The notes below the pieces were generated by a model. The model saw only the letters and a program-made list of their open reading frames with translations, made no database searches and was not told the DNA's origin. The position numbers and the translations under genes are program-made. 64,000 bases of DNA from Rubidibacter lacunae KORDI 51-2 (GTDB lineage Bacteria > Cyanobacteriota > Cyanobacteriia > Cyanobacteriales > Rubidibacteraceae), in NCBI RefSeq assembly GCF_000473895.1, contig NZ_ASSJ01000004.1, forward strand, positions 124,001-188,000, written 5' to 3'. Position 1 is the stretch's first letter. The number at the start of each line of letters is the position of its first letter. Below, piece by piece: positions 47,063 through 55,237 of the stretch.

Positions 47063-48253
47063 ATGCCTAGTTCGCAGACGAGGTTGCAAATTTATCTCGA
47101 CCACAGCGCGACGACACCGCCGCGCCCCGAGGCGATCGCCAAAATGCAGATAGCGATGCAGGAGCAGTGGGGCAATCCGTCGAGCTTGCACGAGTGGGGC
47201 CAACGATCGACAACGATGCTCGAACTTGCCCGCGCTCAAGTGGCGGAGTTACTCGGCGCGATCGATCCGGCAGCAATTGTCTTCACTTCCGGCGGCACGG
47301 AAGCCGACAACTTAGCGATCCTCGGCGTTGCCAAGTGCTATGCCGAACCCCAGCATTTGATTATCTCCAGCGTCGAGCATCCGGCAGTATCGCAACCCGC
47401 ATACTGGTTGGAACGCCGGGGCTGGCAAGTGACATACCTGCGCGTGGATCGTTGCGGTCGCGTTCGACCTCACGATCTTATTGCCGCACTGCGACCGAAT
47501 ACGGTCTTGGTTTCTGTCATTTTTGCTCAAAGCGAAGTCGGCACGCTGCAGCCGATCGCGGAACTGGGTGCGATCGCGCGCGATCGAGGCGTGTTGTTCC
47601 ACGCTGACGCCGTACAGGCAGCCGGTCGGGTTGCACTCGACGTCGAATCGCTGCCGATAGATTTACTATCGGTGTCGAGTCACAAGCTTTACGGTCCGTT
47701 GGGAGCCGGCGCACTCTACGTCCGACCCGGCGTCGAACTTGAACCGCAACTGGGTGGCGGCAGGCAAGAGGCAGGGTTGCGCTCTGGAACGCCGGCACTG
47801 CCGGCAATCGCGGGGTTTGGGGCCGCCGCTGAGCTGGCAGCCCGCGAACTGCCTGGCGAAGGCGAGCGACTGCAGCACCTTCGCGATCGCCTGTTCGCAC
47901 AACTGAGCGACTGCGAGTCTCTGGTCCCGACCGGCGACTTGCACCAGCGATTGCCCCATCACGCCAGTTTCGTCGTGCGCCGCTCCGGCGAGCTATTGAC
48001 CGGAAGGACGGTAGTCAGGCAGCTCAATCTGGCCGGAATCGGCATCAGCGCCGGGTCGGCCTGCCACAGTGGCAAGGTCAGTCCGAGTCCCATACTGACG
48101 GCGATGGGGTACTCGGAAACTGATGCGCTGGCTGGGATTCGCCTGACCCTCGGCCACAGCACAACGGTCGAAGACATCGACTGGACGGCACTCGTTCTGA
48201 AGCAAGTACTCAAACGCCTCGGTTGCGGGCGCCAGCTGACTGCATGCAACTAA
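47063..48253 (+). CDS. Cysteine desulfurase (NifS/IscS type)
   Basis: A PLP enzyme that takes sulfur from cysteine for Fe-S clusters and thio-cofactors. It opens with IYLDHSATTPPRPEAI, has the Schiff-base lysine in SSHKLYGPLGAGALYV (about residue 208), the substrate loop FTSGGTEADNLAI and the sulfur-carrying Cys in SAGSACHSGKVSPSPIL (about residue 333). The C-terminus RLTLGHSTTVEDID is typical. Its 396 residues fit the NifS-like group of class I. It stands alone, without iscU or sufE nearby. Confidence 0.93.
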   Translation: MPSSQTRLQIYLDHSATTPPRPEAIAKMQIAMQEQWGNPSSLHEWGQRSTTMLELARAQVAELLGAIDPAAIVFTSGGTEADNLAILGVAKCYAEPQHLIISSVEHPAVSQPAYWLERRGWQVTYLRVDRCGRVRPHDLIAALRPNTVLVSVIFAQSEVGTLQPIAELGAIARDRGVLFHADAVQAAGRVALDVESLPIDLLSVSSHKLYGPLGAGALYVRPGVELEPQLGGGRQEAGLRSGTPALPAIAGFGAAAELAARELPGEGERLQHLRDRLFAQLSDCESLVPTGDLHQRLPHHASFVVRRSGELLTGRTVVRQLNLAGIGISAGSACHSGKVSPSPILTAMGYSETDALAGIRLTLGHSTTVEDIDWTALVLKQVLKRLGCGRQLTACN

Positions 48254-48398
48254 CCGGATCCCTGCAAATCTTTCAGCTTTAAGTGCCTGCCTTCAATTAG
48301 TGCCCGCCTGCAAATAATTTGCCGTTGGCGCAGGACAGCCGATAATCGAGCTAATAACCGAGCTGTTTTTTTGCCCAGCACTCAATACTTAAGAACTT

Positions 48399-49154
48399 AT
48401 GACTGAACTTATGACCGACATCCCTCGCTCCCTCGAAGAAACGATCGGGCAAGCTCGAGAGTCCACGCTGCTGGCGATCGAATCCGGTTACCGCCGCCTT
48501 CAAGTGGACTTAGCCATTCCCGAGATTGCCCTGCAAGGTCAGCGACTGGCGTGGAGCTTCAGCGAGCTATTTCGCGATTGCGGGATGGGACTGAAGGTGC
48601 TCTTCGCCGACACCGGTGCGGCAGCGTTGGCGCGGCGCGATTGGGGTGAAGTGCCATTCCGGGTCGACGATCTCGGCAGCCGTAATTTTCCCATCGAGCG
48701 CAAGATGGCAACGGAGGACGAGATTTACTTGCTGCCGTGTCCTTCGGCAGTAGAAGTTCAGAAAGTAGAAGAGCTGTGCAATCTCGCTGGCGATCGCCCG
48801 GTTATCCTGCTCGCTCCCCAGCTCGAAGACGTATCGATCGTGGGAATTGGTTACGCAGCACGCCAGCTACGCGAGCGATTTTTAAGCACGCTCGACACTA
48901 GCTATTACCTTCGTCCCATGGAAGGTGCTGTTGTCTTACGGCGTTTTCCGGCTCCCTGGCAGGTATGGCGCGAGCTAGAGGACGACGGGTACGAACTGCT
49001 GCACGAAGGCGGACAGAAACCCATGGCTGAAGCCCTAGATCGCATCCTAGCCGGCACCGATGCTGATGAGGGCGAGAAAGCAACGCCCGTTCCGACTAAG
49101 AAGCCGGGGATGCTTACAAACCTGCAGCGGTTCCTCCGTGCATTGAGCAATTGA
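48399..49154 (+). CDS. DUF1995-domain protein
   Basis: A 251-residue protein of the cyanobacteria/plastid DUF1995 family, whose plant members (LPA3-like) help photosystem II assembly. The pattern is PRSLEETIGQARESTLLAI at the start, a Rossmann-like LKVLFADTGAAALAR, EIYLLPCPSAVEVQKVEEL, DRPVILLAPQLEDV and YYLRPMEGAVVLRRFPAPWQ near the end. Two in-frame ATGs (48399 and 48411) are possible. The last 30 residues are a charged low-complexity tail. No role has been shown for this copy. Confidence 0.85.
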   Translation: MTELMTDIPRSLEETIGQARESTLLAIESGYRRLQVDLAIPEIALQGQRLAWSFSELFRDCGMGLKVLFADTGAAALARRDWGEVPFRVDDLGSRNFPIERKMATEDEIYLLPCPSAVEVQKVEELCNLAGDRPVILLAPQLEDVSIVGIGYAARQLRERFLSTLDTSYYLRPMEGAVVLRRFPAPWQVWRELEDDGYELLHEGGQKPMAEALDRILAGTDADEGEKATPVPTKKPGMLTNLQRFLRALSN

Positions 49155-49213
49155 TCGCCACTCGAGCAACCGTTCGATCGACAGGATGTGTCGCTTATCG
49201 GCATTTATCCGGG

Positions 49214-49963
49214 CTATGTGTGATAAGCCGCGCCCAAATACAATTCGCCAACCTTCGGATCGTTCAGCAACTCGCGACCGGGACCCTCAAAGCGATCGCG
49301 TCCGCTTTCTAAGACGTAGCCGCGATCCGCCATCTCCAATGCGCGCCGCGCGTTTTGTTCGACGAGCACGATCGCTTTCCCTGCTTGGTTGATGGCCTTA
49401 ATCTGCTCGAACACGCTCGACACCAGTTGTGGTGACAGCGCCGCAGATGGTTCGTCGAGGAGCAGCAAATCTGGGTCGAGCATCAGCGCCCGACCCATTG
49501 CCAACATCTGACGCTCGCCGCCCGAGAGCGTGCCGGCGCGCTGGCGCCGGCGCCGTTTTAGGACGGGAAACATCGTGAAGATACGCTCTTTGAGTTGTTT
49601 GTTAGAACCGCTCAAAACGAACGCGCCCATCTCGAGGTTTTCTTCAACCGACAGCGAAGGGAACACGTTGGAAATTTGCGGCACGTAGCACATGCCGCGC
49701 TGGACGATCGCGTTAGAGCGCAGGCCGGCGATGTTCTCCCCTTTGAACCAAATCTCCCCGCGATTGGGCTTGAGCAATCCGAAGATTGTTTTGGCGAGGG
49801 TCGATTTGCCTGCACCGTTGGGGCCGATCACTGCCACGAGCTCTCCCGGCGCGATCGCGAAGTTAATGCCTTGCAGGATGTCGAGGTCTTTAACGTACCC
49901 CGCGTATACGTCCTCGACCACAAGAAGCGGTTCCGTCGCGGCACGGTGATTGGTATCGGTCAT
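49214..49963 (-). CDS. LivF-type ABC transporter ATP-binding protein
   Basis: ATPase of branched-chain/neutral amino acid or urea-type ABC transporters. Its motifs are Walker A GPNGAGKS, Q-loop YVPQISNVFPSLSVEENLEM, signature LSGGERQM, Walker B LLLLDEPSAALSP and the H-loop-like VLVEQNARRALEMADRGYVL ESG (LivF type). ATG 49963 gives 249 residues. The permease and binding-protein genes are not adjacent, as often in cyanobacteria (the Nat system is scattered). The substrate is therefore uncertain. Confidence 0.92.
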   Translation of the reverse strand: MTDTNHRAATEPLLVVEDVYAGYVKDLDILQGINFAIAPGELVAVIGPNGAGKSTLAKTIFGLLKPNRGEIWFKGENIAGLRSNAIVQRGMCYVPQISNVFPSLSVEENLEMGAFVLSGSNKQLKERIFTMFPVLKRRRRQRAGTLSGGERQMLAMGRALMLDPDLLLLDEPSAALSPQLVSSVFEQIKAINQAGKAIVLVEQNARRALEMADRGYVLESGRDRFEGPGRELLNDPKVGELYLGAAYHT

Positions 49964-50066
49964 GGATGATAGCAAGCGTTAGAGCGGGCACAGGGCAAGG
50001 CACGATCGCCGGGTCGACCAAACGCCATTAACTTTTGTGGGTTGGTCTCGGCAGGGACACTCGATT

Positions 50067-50294
50067 CTATTCTGGAGTCTTTTGGAGTTCGGGACGTTCT
50101 TCAGGAACGATCGCGCCTTCAACCGGGCATACTTGCAGGCAAATGCCACAGTCGATGCAGGTGTTAAAGTCGATCCAGAACCAATCGGTGCCTTTGACAT
50201 TCTTGCCGGGACCGGGATGGATGCAGGCGACCGGACAAGCGTCGGTGCAATCGGCAACCCCCTCGCAGATGTCGGTCGCAATAGTGTAGGGCAC
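50067..50294 (-). CDS. Two-cluster (4Fe-4S) ferredoxin
   Basis: A 75-residue bacterial-type ferredoxin with two cluster motifs, CEGVADCTDACPVACIHPG and CIDCGICLQVCPVEGAI, and the C-terminal VPEERPELQKTP of the cyanobacterial group. Start GTG 50294 is chosen because the product then begins like its relatives (PYTIATDICEG) and GGAGGA lies about 11 bases upstream. In-frame ATGs upstream would add unlike residues. It acts as a soluble electron carrier; the partners are unknown. Confidence 0.92.
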   Translation of the reverse strand: MPYTIATDICEGVADCTDACPVACIHPGPGKNVKGTDWFWIDFNTCIDCGICLQVCPVEGAIVPEERPELQKTPE

Positions 50295-50680
50295 GGGAAC
50301 GAGTCTCCTCCAAAATCGGGTAACCATACTATCGGGTAGCCATACTACTGTAGTCCCGGTTTGCAGCGATCGCGGCCGCACTAAGGGTTGCTGCACTGGT
50401 AATACCCCGTTGATGTGTCTAGCCTAGATAGAGAATCGAGCAATGCTCTGACCAGGTTCTCCAGGCGGAGGGAAGATAGCAAAAGACTCTCCCTTCGCTC
50501 GCGGAATCGCTTGACCCGCTCGGCAATATAAGTTGACCCTTGCCGACCCAGAAGTCTTGCGGATTGGCGATCGCCTGCCGGTTGACGTGATTCGCCCAAC
50601 TGCCTACAGTGAGCAAACGCCCCCGCGCTCCTGCCGTTCCCATCGGTTCGCTCGGTCGATCTTTCGTTCCAGCCGCCCCT
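50295..50680. other. Gap between ferredoxin and DUF4336 genes
   Basis: Divergent upstream regions. Purine/pyrimidine-rich stretches occur near 50450-50500, with no gene and no tRNA. The DUF4336 frame is open from 50609, so its true start may lie inside this stretch. Confidence 0.4.
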
Positions 50681-51862
50681 ATGACAGCATTCTTCGATCG
50701 CGCCTGGCCGTTCTGGCCCGCACTGCCAATCTATCCCTTCGACCAGCGCCCGACCCTCCGCCGCGAAGCGATCGCCGACACCCTGTGGACATTCGATCAA
50801 TTCCAGGGCATTTTCTACGTGGTCGTGCCGGTGCGGATGAGCGTGATACGGTTGGAGCGCGGCGGCTTACTGGTCTATGCTCCGATCGCGCCAACGGCAG
50901 AATGCGTGCGCCTCGTCCGCGAGTTGGAAGCGCGTTACGGCGAAGTCAAGTACATCATCTTACCCACTGCGTCCGGGCTGGAGCATAAGGTCTTCGTCGG
51001 ACCTTTCGCGCGGCGTTTCCCGAACGCGCACGTGTTTGTGGTGCAAGGACAGTGGAGTTACCCGGCTAATTTGCCGCTGAGTTGGTTGGGGTTTCCGAGC
51101 AAACGCACTCACGTCCTGCCAGCCGACAGTCGCGATGCGCCCTTTGCCGACGAATTCGACTATGCTTGTCTCGGACCGATTCAGCTCGGGCTCGGACCCT
51201 TCGCCGAAGTCGCGTTTTACCACCGGCGATCGCGCGCGCTCTTCACCACCGACACGATCCTGTCGCTGCCTGCCGACCCACCACCCGTTCTGAACCAGCA
51301 TCCGTATCCGCTGCTGTTCCACGCCCGCAGTGATGTGCGCGAGGCGATTGTTGACACCCCAGATAACCGCCGCCGGGGCTGGCAGCGTATGTCTTTGTTT
51401 GCGTTTTACTTTCAACCCGGCGCGCTCGAAATCGTGCCGCTCGGCCGGGCACTCCGCGAATCCGTGCATTCCTCCGATCGCTCCAAAAAAGGGTACTTCG
51501 GGTTGTTTCCGTTTCGGTGGGTCGGCGACGACTGGCAGCGATCGTTCCAGAAGCTCCACGATGGCGGGCGGTTGTTCGTCGCTCCGATCCTGCAAAAGCT
51601 CATTCTCAACCGCGCGCCGAACGCAACGCGCGCTTGGGTCGGTCGCGTGACCGCTTGGGAGTTCGAGCAGATCGTTCCCTGCCACCTCACCGCCCCAGTT
51701 GCTGCAACGCCAGACCAATTCCGTGCCGCCTTTGCCTTCCTCGATGCCGAGTCGGCACCAGGTACGGAGCGCCATCCACTGCCAGCCGAAGATTTTGCCT
51801 TCCTCGATGATTTGAACGAACGCCTCGTCGCCGCTGGCATAGCTCCACCGCCCCTCCGGTAA
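50681..51862 (+). CDS. DUF4336-domain protein
   Basis: A 393-residue protein of the DUF4336 family, which is widespread in cyanobacteria and related to the metallo-beta-lactamase fold but without the full HxHxDH motif. Visible blocks are WPFWPALPIYPFDQRPTLRR, LEARYGEVKYIILPTASGLE HK, FARRFPNAHVFVVQGQWSYP, EVAFYHRRSRALFTTDTIL and WVGRVTAWEFEQIVPCHLTA P. No signal peptide is seen. ATG 50681 fits the family; ATG 50609 would add 24 residues. Function unknown. Confidence 0.82.
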   Translation: MTAFFDRAWPFWPALPIYPFDQRPTLRREAIADTLWTFDQFQGIFYVVVPVRMSVIRLERGGLLVYAPIAPTAECVRLVRELEARYGEVKYIILPTASGLEHKVFVGPFARRFPNAHVFVVQGQWSYPANLPLSWLGFPSKRTHVLPADSRDAPFADEFDYACLGPIQLGLGPFAEVAFYHRRSRALFTTDTILSLPADPPPVLNQHPYPLLFHARSDVREAIVDTPDNRRRGWQRMSLFAFYFQPGALEIVPLGRALRESVHSSDRSKKGYFGLFPFRWVGDDWQRSFQKLHDGGRLFVAPILQKLILNRAPNATRAWVGRVTAWEFEQIVPCHLTAPVAATPDQFRAAFAFLDAESAPGTERHPLPAEDFAFLDDLNERLVAAGIAPPPLR

Positions 51863-52147
51863 AGCGGTCGCGACAGACCGCAAACCGTCAATCGCCGACC
51901 GAGGTCGAGTCCCTGGGAAGGGCTGAAGAATCATCTGCGTCGGCAACTCAACCCGTTGGAGAATTTCTGGGATGCAGTCGACCGAACGTTCGGAAAACAG
52001 TCCCGACCAACCATTCAAGTTCCGTGCCGCGAACGACCCTTCAAACACCATTTTTATTGTTGGGACTCGACGAACGACCAACACAACCTGAATGGCTCTT
52101 TATGCAACTATTTCAAGGTCTACTACAGCTCATGCCGCGATCGCCAT

Positions 52148-53548
52148 TCACAATAGGCGTCGGTCTAGCCAACGTTGCCAGCCGCGCGATCGCCCCCGCC
52201 CCAACCGCGCCGTTGGTGGCACCACTGCCGCCAAACCATCCTCCGGTGGCAGCCAAGCAGCTAGAGCGTAGAGGTCTACCCCTCGTTTCATTGCCAGCGC
52301 GATCGCTCCCACGATTTCCTCCGCCAGTGCGCCGAACACCTGTGCCCCCACGACCCGTCCGTTCGGTCGCGCCACCAGCTTGCAAAATCCCGTTGCCTCG
52401 TCTCGCATCCACGCCGCAACCGGCAAGCGATCGCTTGCATACTCGCTGCAACACGCGAACGTCGCGTTGCCGTACGCTTGTCTTGCTTCGGCCTCCGACA
52501 ACCCCACCGTCGCTAAAGGTGGATCCGTCGCGATCGCCCACGGCAAGCCGCTCGCTGTCAGCTGCTGCCACGGTAGCGCCCGCAAATTCCCCGCAATCAC
52601 CCGCGCTTCCAGACGCGTCCGGCGATCGCTCCCCGACGCCCCATCCGCACCGCAGGCTAAGATGTCGTGCTGCGACGTCCGCAAGCGTGCGTCCACCTGC
52701 AGGCCGCGCGGCCGATACTTAACGCCCAACCCTTCCAATCCCAACCCGGCCAAACGGGGTTCCACGCCCGCCGCCATTACCAGTACGCCTGCGGTCAGCC
52801 CGCGATCGCCCACCTGTAGCTTGACTCCGCCTGCTTCCGCAGCTCGTACGCACGCGATCGCCCCCTGGGTCATCACCCGCACGCCGTCCGCTTCTAGTTG
52901 CGCCTGCAACCACGCATCTGCCTCCGCGTCCATCCCGGCTACTGCCCGACCGTCCGGCAACAGCAACAGTACCGTCTTACCCCAGCGCGCGAGCTGCTGT
53001 GCCAACTCCGCACCTGCCGTATCGCCCCCCGCAACCGCGACTGTTGAGGGCAAATCGGCGATGCTGCTTTCTCTACTCCAGATTGTTGCCGGCGATCGAT
53101 ACTCTACGTTCTCCAACCCCTGAATTGCCGGTACTCGTGCCTGGGTGCCCGTCGCCAACACGACTCGGCGCGTCGGCAACACGCGATCGCCCGCCCGCAC
53201 GACTGGATGCGATCGTGCCTCCCGCTCGATCAGCCCGCTCCCGACGACAACATCGACACCCGCTGCCGCCAATACCGCTGCCGCAACACCCCTCTCTGCT
53301 GCCAACCGGGCTAACTCCGCTCGTGCTTGCCAGTTGCTTGTAGGGGCGATCGCCTCCCCCAGCCCCATTGCCGGTCCCGCAATCTGCACCGCACGCGCGG
53401 CCGCCTGACGATAAAACTCGCTGGCAGGGAGCTTGGCATCACTTCGCTGCGTCACCCATGCCGTCCTCAATCCTGCCTGCGCTGCCCGCAACGCCACCTC
53501 TCGGGCCGCCAGCGTCGGACCGATCGCGACGATCTCATACGCTGTCAT
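52148..53548 (-). CDS. Lpd/mercuric-reductase-like flavoprotein without redox disulfide
   Basis: A pyridine-nucleotide:disulfide oxidoreductase fold in 466 residues. It comprises a FAD segment (EIVAIGPTLAAREVALRAAQ AG), a second FAD strand (VVLATGTQARVPAIQGLE), a NAD(P) fold (VAVAGGDTAGAELAQQLARW), an ACGADG segment and a dimerisation domain (ATVGLSEAEARQAYG, GRVVGAQVFG). The FAD fold has Pro for a conserved Gly. The CxxxxC that should follow is replaced by LPASEFYRQAAAR. The C-terminal HPxxSE is LPPEDGLAA. It therefore cannot act as a normal disulfide reductase. ATG 53548 overlaps the upstream gene end by 14 bases, so they are translationally linked. Confidence 0.8.
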   Translation of the reverse strand: MTAYEIVAIGPTLAAREVALRAAQAGLRTAWVTQRSDAKLPASEFYRQAAARAVQIAGPAMGLGEAIAPTSNWQARAELARLAAERGVAAAVLAAAGVDVVVGSGLIEREARSHPVVRAGDRVLPTRRVVLATGTQARVPAIQGLENVEYRSPATIWSRESSIADLPSTVAVAGGDTAGAELAQQLARWGKTVLLLLPDGRAVAGMDAEADAWLQAQLEADGVRVMTQGAIACVRAAEAGGVKLQVGDRGLTAGVLVMAAGVEPRLAGLGLEGLGVKYRPRGLQVDARLRTSQHDILACGADGASGSDRRTRLEARVIAGNLRALPWQQLTASGLPWAIATDPPLATVGLSEAEARQAYGNATFACCSEYASDRLPVAAWMRDEATGFCKLVARPNGRVVGAQVFGALAEEIVGAIALAMKRGVDLYALAAWLPPEDGLAAVVPPTARLGRGRSRGWQRWLDRRLL

Positions 53549-54668
53549 GACCGCCATCCGCCAATACATCTGCCAGCGCAGCCACCAGGCGATCGTTGTC
53601 CGCACGATCGCGCACCGCCGTTCGGAAATAGCGATCGCCCAACTCGGGGAAGGTGGTGCAGTGTCGGATCAGCAGGCGGTGACGCACCAACAACTGCTCT
53701 TGCAGCTCCAGGACCGACCGTCGCGATCGCACCAACAGAAAATTCGTCGTACTCGCCAGCGGCTCTAACCCCGGCAGCTCCGCCAGCCCTTCGCGCAAGC
53801 GCTCCCGCTCCAACGGCAGCCACGCTCGCGTCCGCACCTGAAACGCCGTATCTCCCACGATCGCCTCACCTGCCGCGGCTGCCAATATGTTCACCGGCCA
53901 CGGATCGCGCCACTGCTGCCAGCGCTGCAACCGCTGCGGATGCGCGATCGCGTACCCCAAGCGCAGCCCCGGCAAACTGTAAAACTTTGTCAGCGATCGC
54001 AACACCACTAGATTCGGATGCGACGCGATCTCCGTCACCACACTCGGCTGCAGGTCCGGAGGCAAAAAATCGATAAACGCTTCATCTACCACCACTAGCG
54101 CGTAATGCTCCAGCGCTGCCAGCAGCTCAGACCGCGCAAATGACTTCCCCGTGGGATTGTGCGGGTTGTTGATCAGCAGTCCGACGCGATCGCCTCCAGT
54201 TCCCGCTCTTAATATTACGTCTGGCAGCGGCAGCTCGGTCGCCGCTATCGCCTCCGGCGTCTCCAGCACCAGCCGTCGCGATCGCATGCGCCCCCCAAAT
54301 GCTTGTAGCGCTCGTTCGTAGTCCGCAAATCCCGGCACGATTGTCTCGACGGCATCCAGCTCCGCCAGCTCGCGGGCCGCCCAGCTGAGCAGCTCTGCCG
54401 CACCATTCCCCGGTAGCACCCATTCTGGCTCCATCCCGTGCTGGGCGCCCAACACTGCCCGCAGCCGCGAATAGCTCGGATCTGGGTACGCCGTCAGCTT
54501 GCACACCGCCGCTTGGACGGCTGCGATCGCGTTCGGAGGGGGACCCAGTGGATTGATACTGGCTGAAAAGTCCGTCAAAGACTCAGGTGGGCAGCCCGCC
54601 AAACGAGCTGCCCAAAAGAGATTGCCGCCGTGGCGGGGGTGTCCGGACAAAGCAGGCACCAACCGCAC
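53535..54668 (-). CDS. cobD: CobD/HisC-type PLP aminotransferase
   Basis: A class I/II aminotransferase fold resembling threonine-phosphate decarboxylase (CobD, B12 side chain) with a HGGNLFWAARLAG N-terminus, LTDFSASINPLGPP, LPGNGAAELL, LINNPHNPTGKSF, VVDEAFIDFLP and the PLP lysine in SLTKFYSLPGLRLGYA. The HGGN plus FSASINPLGP pattern favours CobD over HisC. GTG 54668 is chosen because the frame upstream runs through the HU gene; GTG 54659 is also possible. It starts 13 bases after the HU stop. Confidence 0.85.
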   Translation of the reverse strand: MRLVPALSGHPRHGGNLFWAARLAGCPPESLTDFSASINPLGPPPNAIAAVQAAVCKLTAYPDPSYSRLRAVLGAQHGMEPEWVLPGNGAAELLSWAARELAELDAVETIVPGFADYERALQAFGGRMRSRRLVLETPEAIAATELPLPDVILRAGTGGDRVGLLINNPHNPTGKSFARSELLAALEHYALVVVDEAFIDFLPPDLQPSVVTEIASHPNLVVLRSLTKFYSLPGLRLGYAIAHPQRLQRWQQWRDPWPVNILAAAAGEAIVGDTAFQVRTRAWLPLERERLREGLAELPGLEPLASTTNFLLVRSRRSVLELQEQLLVRHRLLIRHCTTFPELGDRYFRTAVRDRADNDRLVAALADVLADGGHDSV

Positions 54669-54681
54669 GCGATCGTCGCTA

Positions 54682-54957
54682 CTAGGGAGCAACCTTCTCC
54701 TTGAACGACTTACCTGCCGAAAATGCCGGGACGCGCGTCGCCGGGATTTCCATCTTGTCTCCAGTTTTCGGATTGCGACCTTCGCGAGCCTTACGCTCGC
54801 GCGACTCGAACGACCCAAAGCCCACCAGCGTGACCTTTTCGCCATCCGAAACCGCTTCCATAATCGTATCGAGCGCTGCCGTCAATACGGCATCCGCCTG
54901 CTTTTTGGTGACGGTTGTTTTCTCTGCAATCTGATCGATTAAATCACCTTTGTTCAT
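54682..54957 (-). CDS. hup: HU-family DNA-binding protein
   Basis: A 91-residue nucleoid protein. The pattern is complete: NKGDLIDQIAEKTTVTKKQA DAVLTAALDTIMEAVSDGEK VTLVGFGSFE, followed by the beta-arm RKAREGRNPKTGDKMEIPAT RVPAFSAGKSFKEKV. HU bends and compacts DNA. The start is ATG 54957, with AGGAGTGCGCCC before it. The cobD-like and flavoprotein genes follow closely on the same strand. Confidence 0.97.
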   Translation of the reverse strand: MNKGDLIDQIAEKTTVTKKQADAVLTAALDTIMEAVSDGEKVTLVGFGSFESRERKAREGRNPKTGDKMEIPATRVPAFSAGKSFKEKVAP

Positions 54958-55188
54958 GGGCGCACTCCTGAGTAGTCGAGACTAAGGACGCGATCGATCG
55001 GCAACTGTTTCTGCTAATTCTCGATCGCTCGGGAGCCACACACTCGATCGCAACGCGCAAGCGAAACGCCGAAAGGCAGAATGGCTCTGGCTTTTACAGC
55101 CCCATTCTAAAGGCAACTCGCCAATGGTGGATCGCAAGCAGCGTTAAAATATCCAGATTTCGCCATTTTTTAATAATTGCTTTTAAAA

Positions 55189-55216
55189 TTGCCCCACACC
55201 GAATGGTGCGGGGCAA
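55189..55216 (-). terminator. Terminator of the pil operon
   Basis: A 12-bp stem with one mismatch (TTGCCCCACACC / GGTGCGGGGCAA) and a GAAT loop lies 22 bases after the pilQ stop. On the minus strand it is followed by TTTTAAAAGC. It closes the pilMNOQ transcript and separates it from the hup promoter. Confidence 0.85.
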
Positions 55217-55237
55217 TCAATGCCGTTCAGTGTGGAT

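Noticed and set aside
52024-52722. 232-codon Pro/Arg-rich plus-strand frame
   Set aside because: It is antisense to the flavoprotein gene and has the composition of a GC-rich shadow frame.
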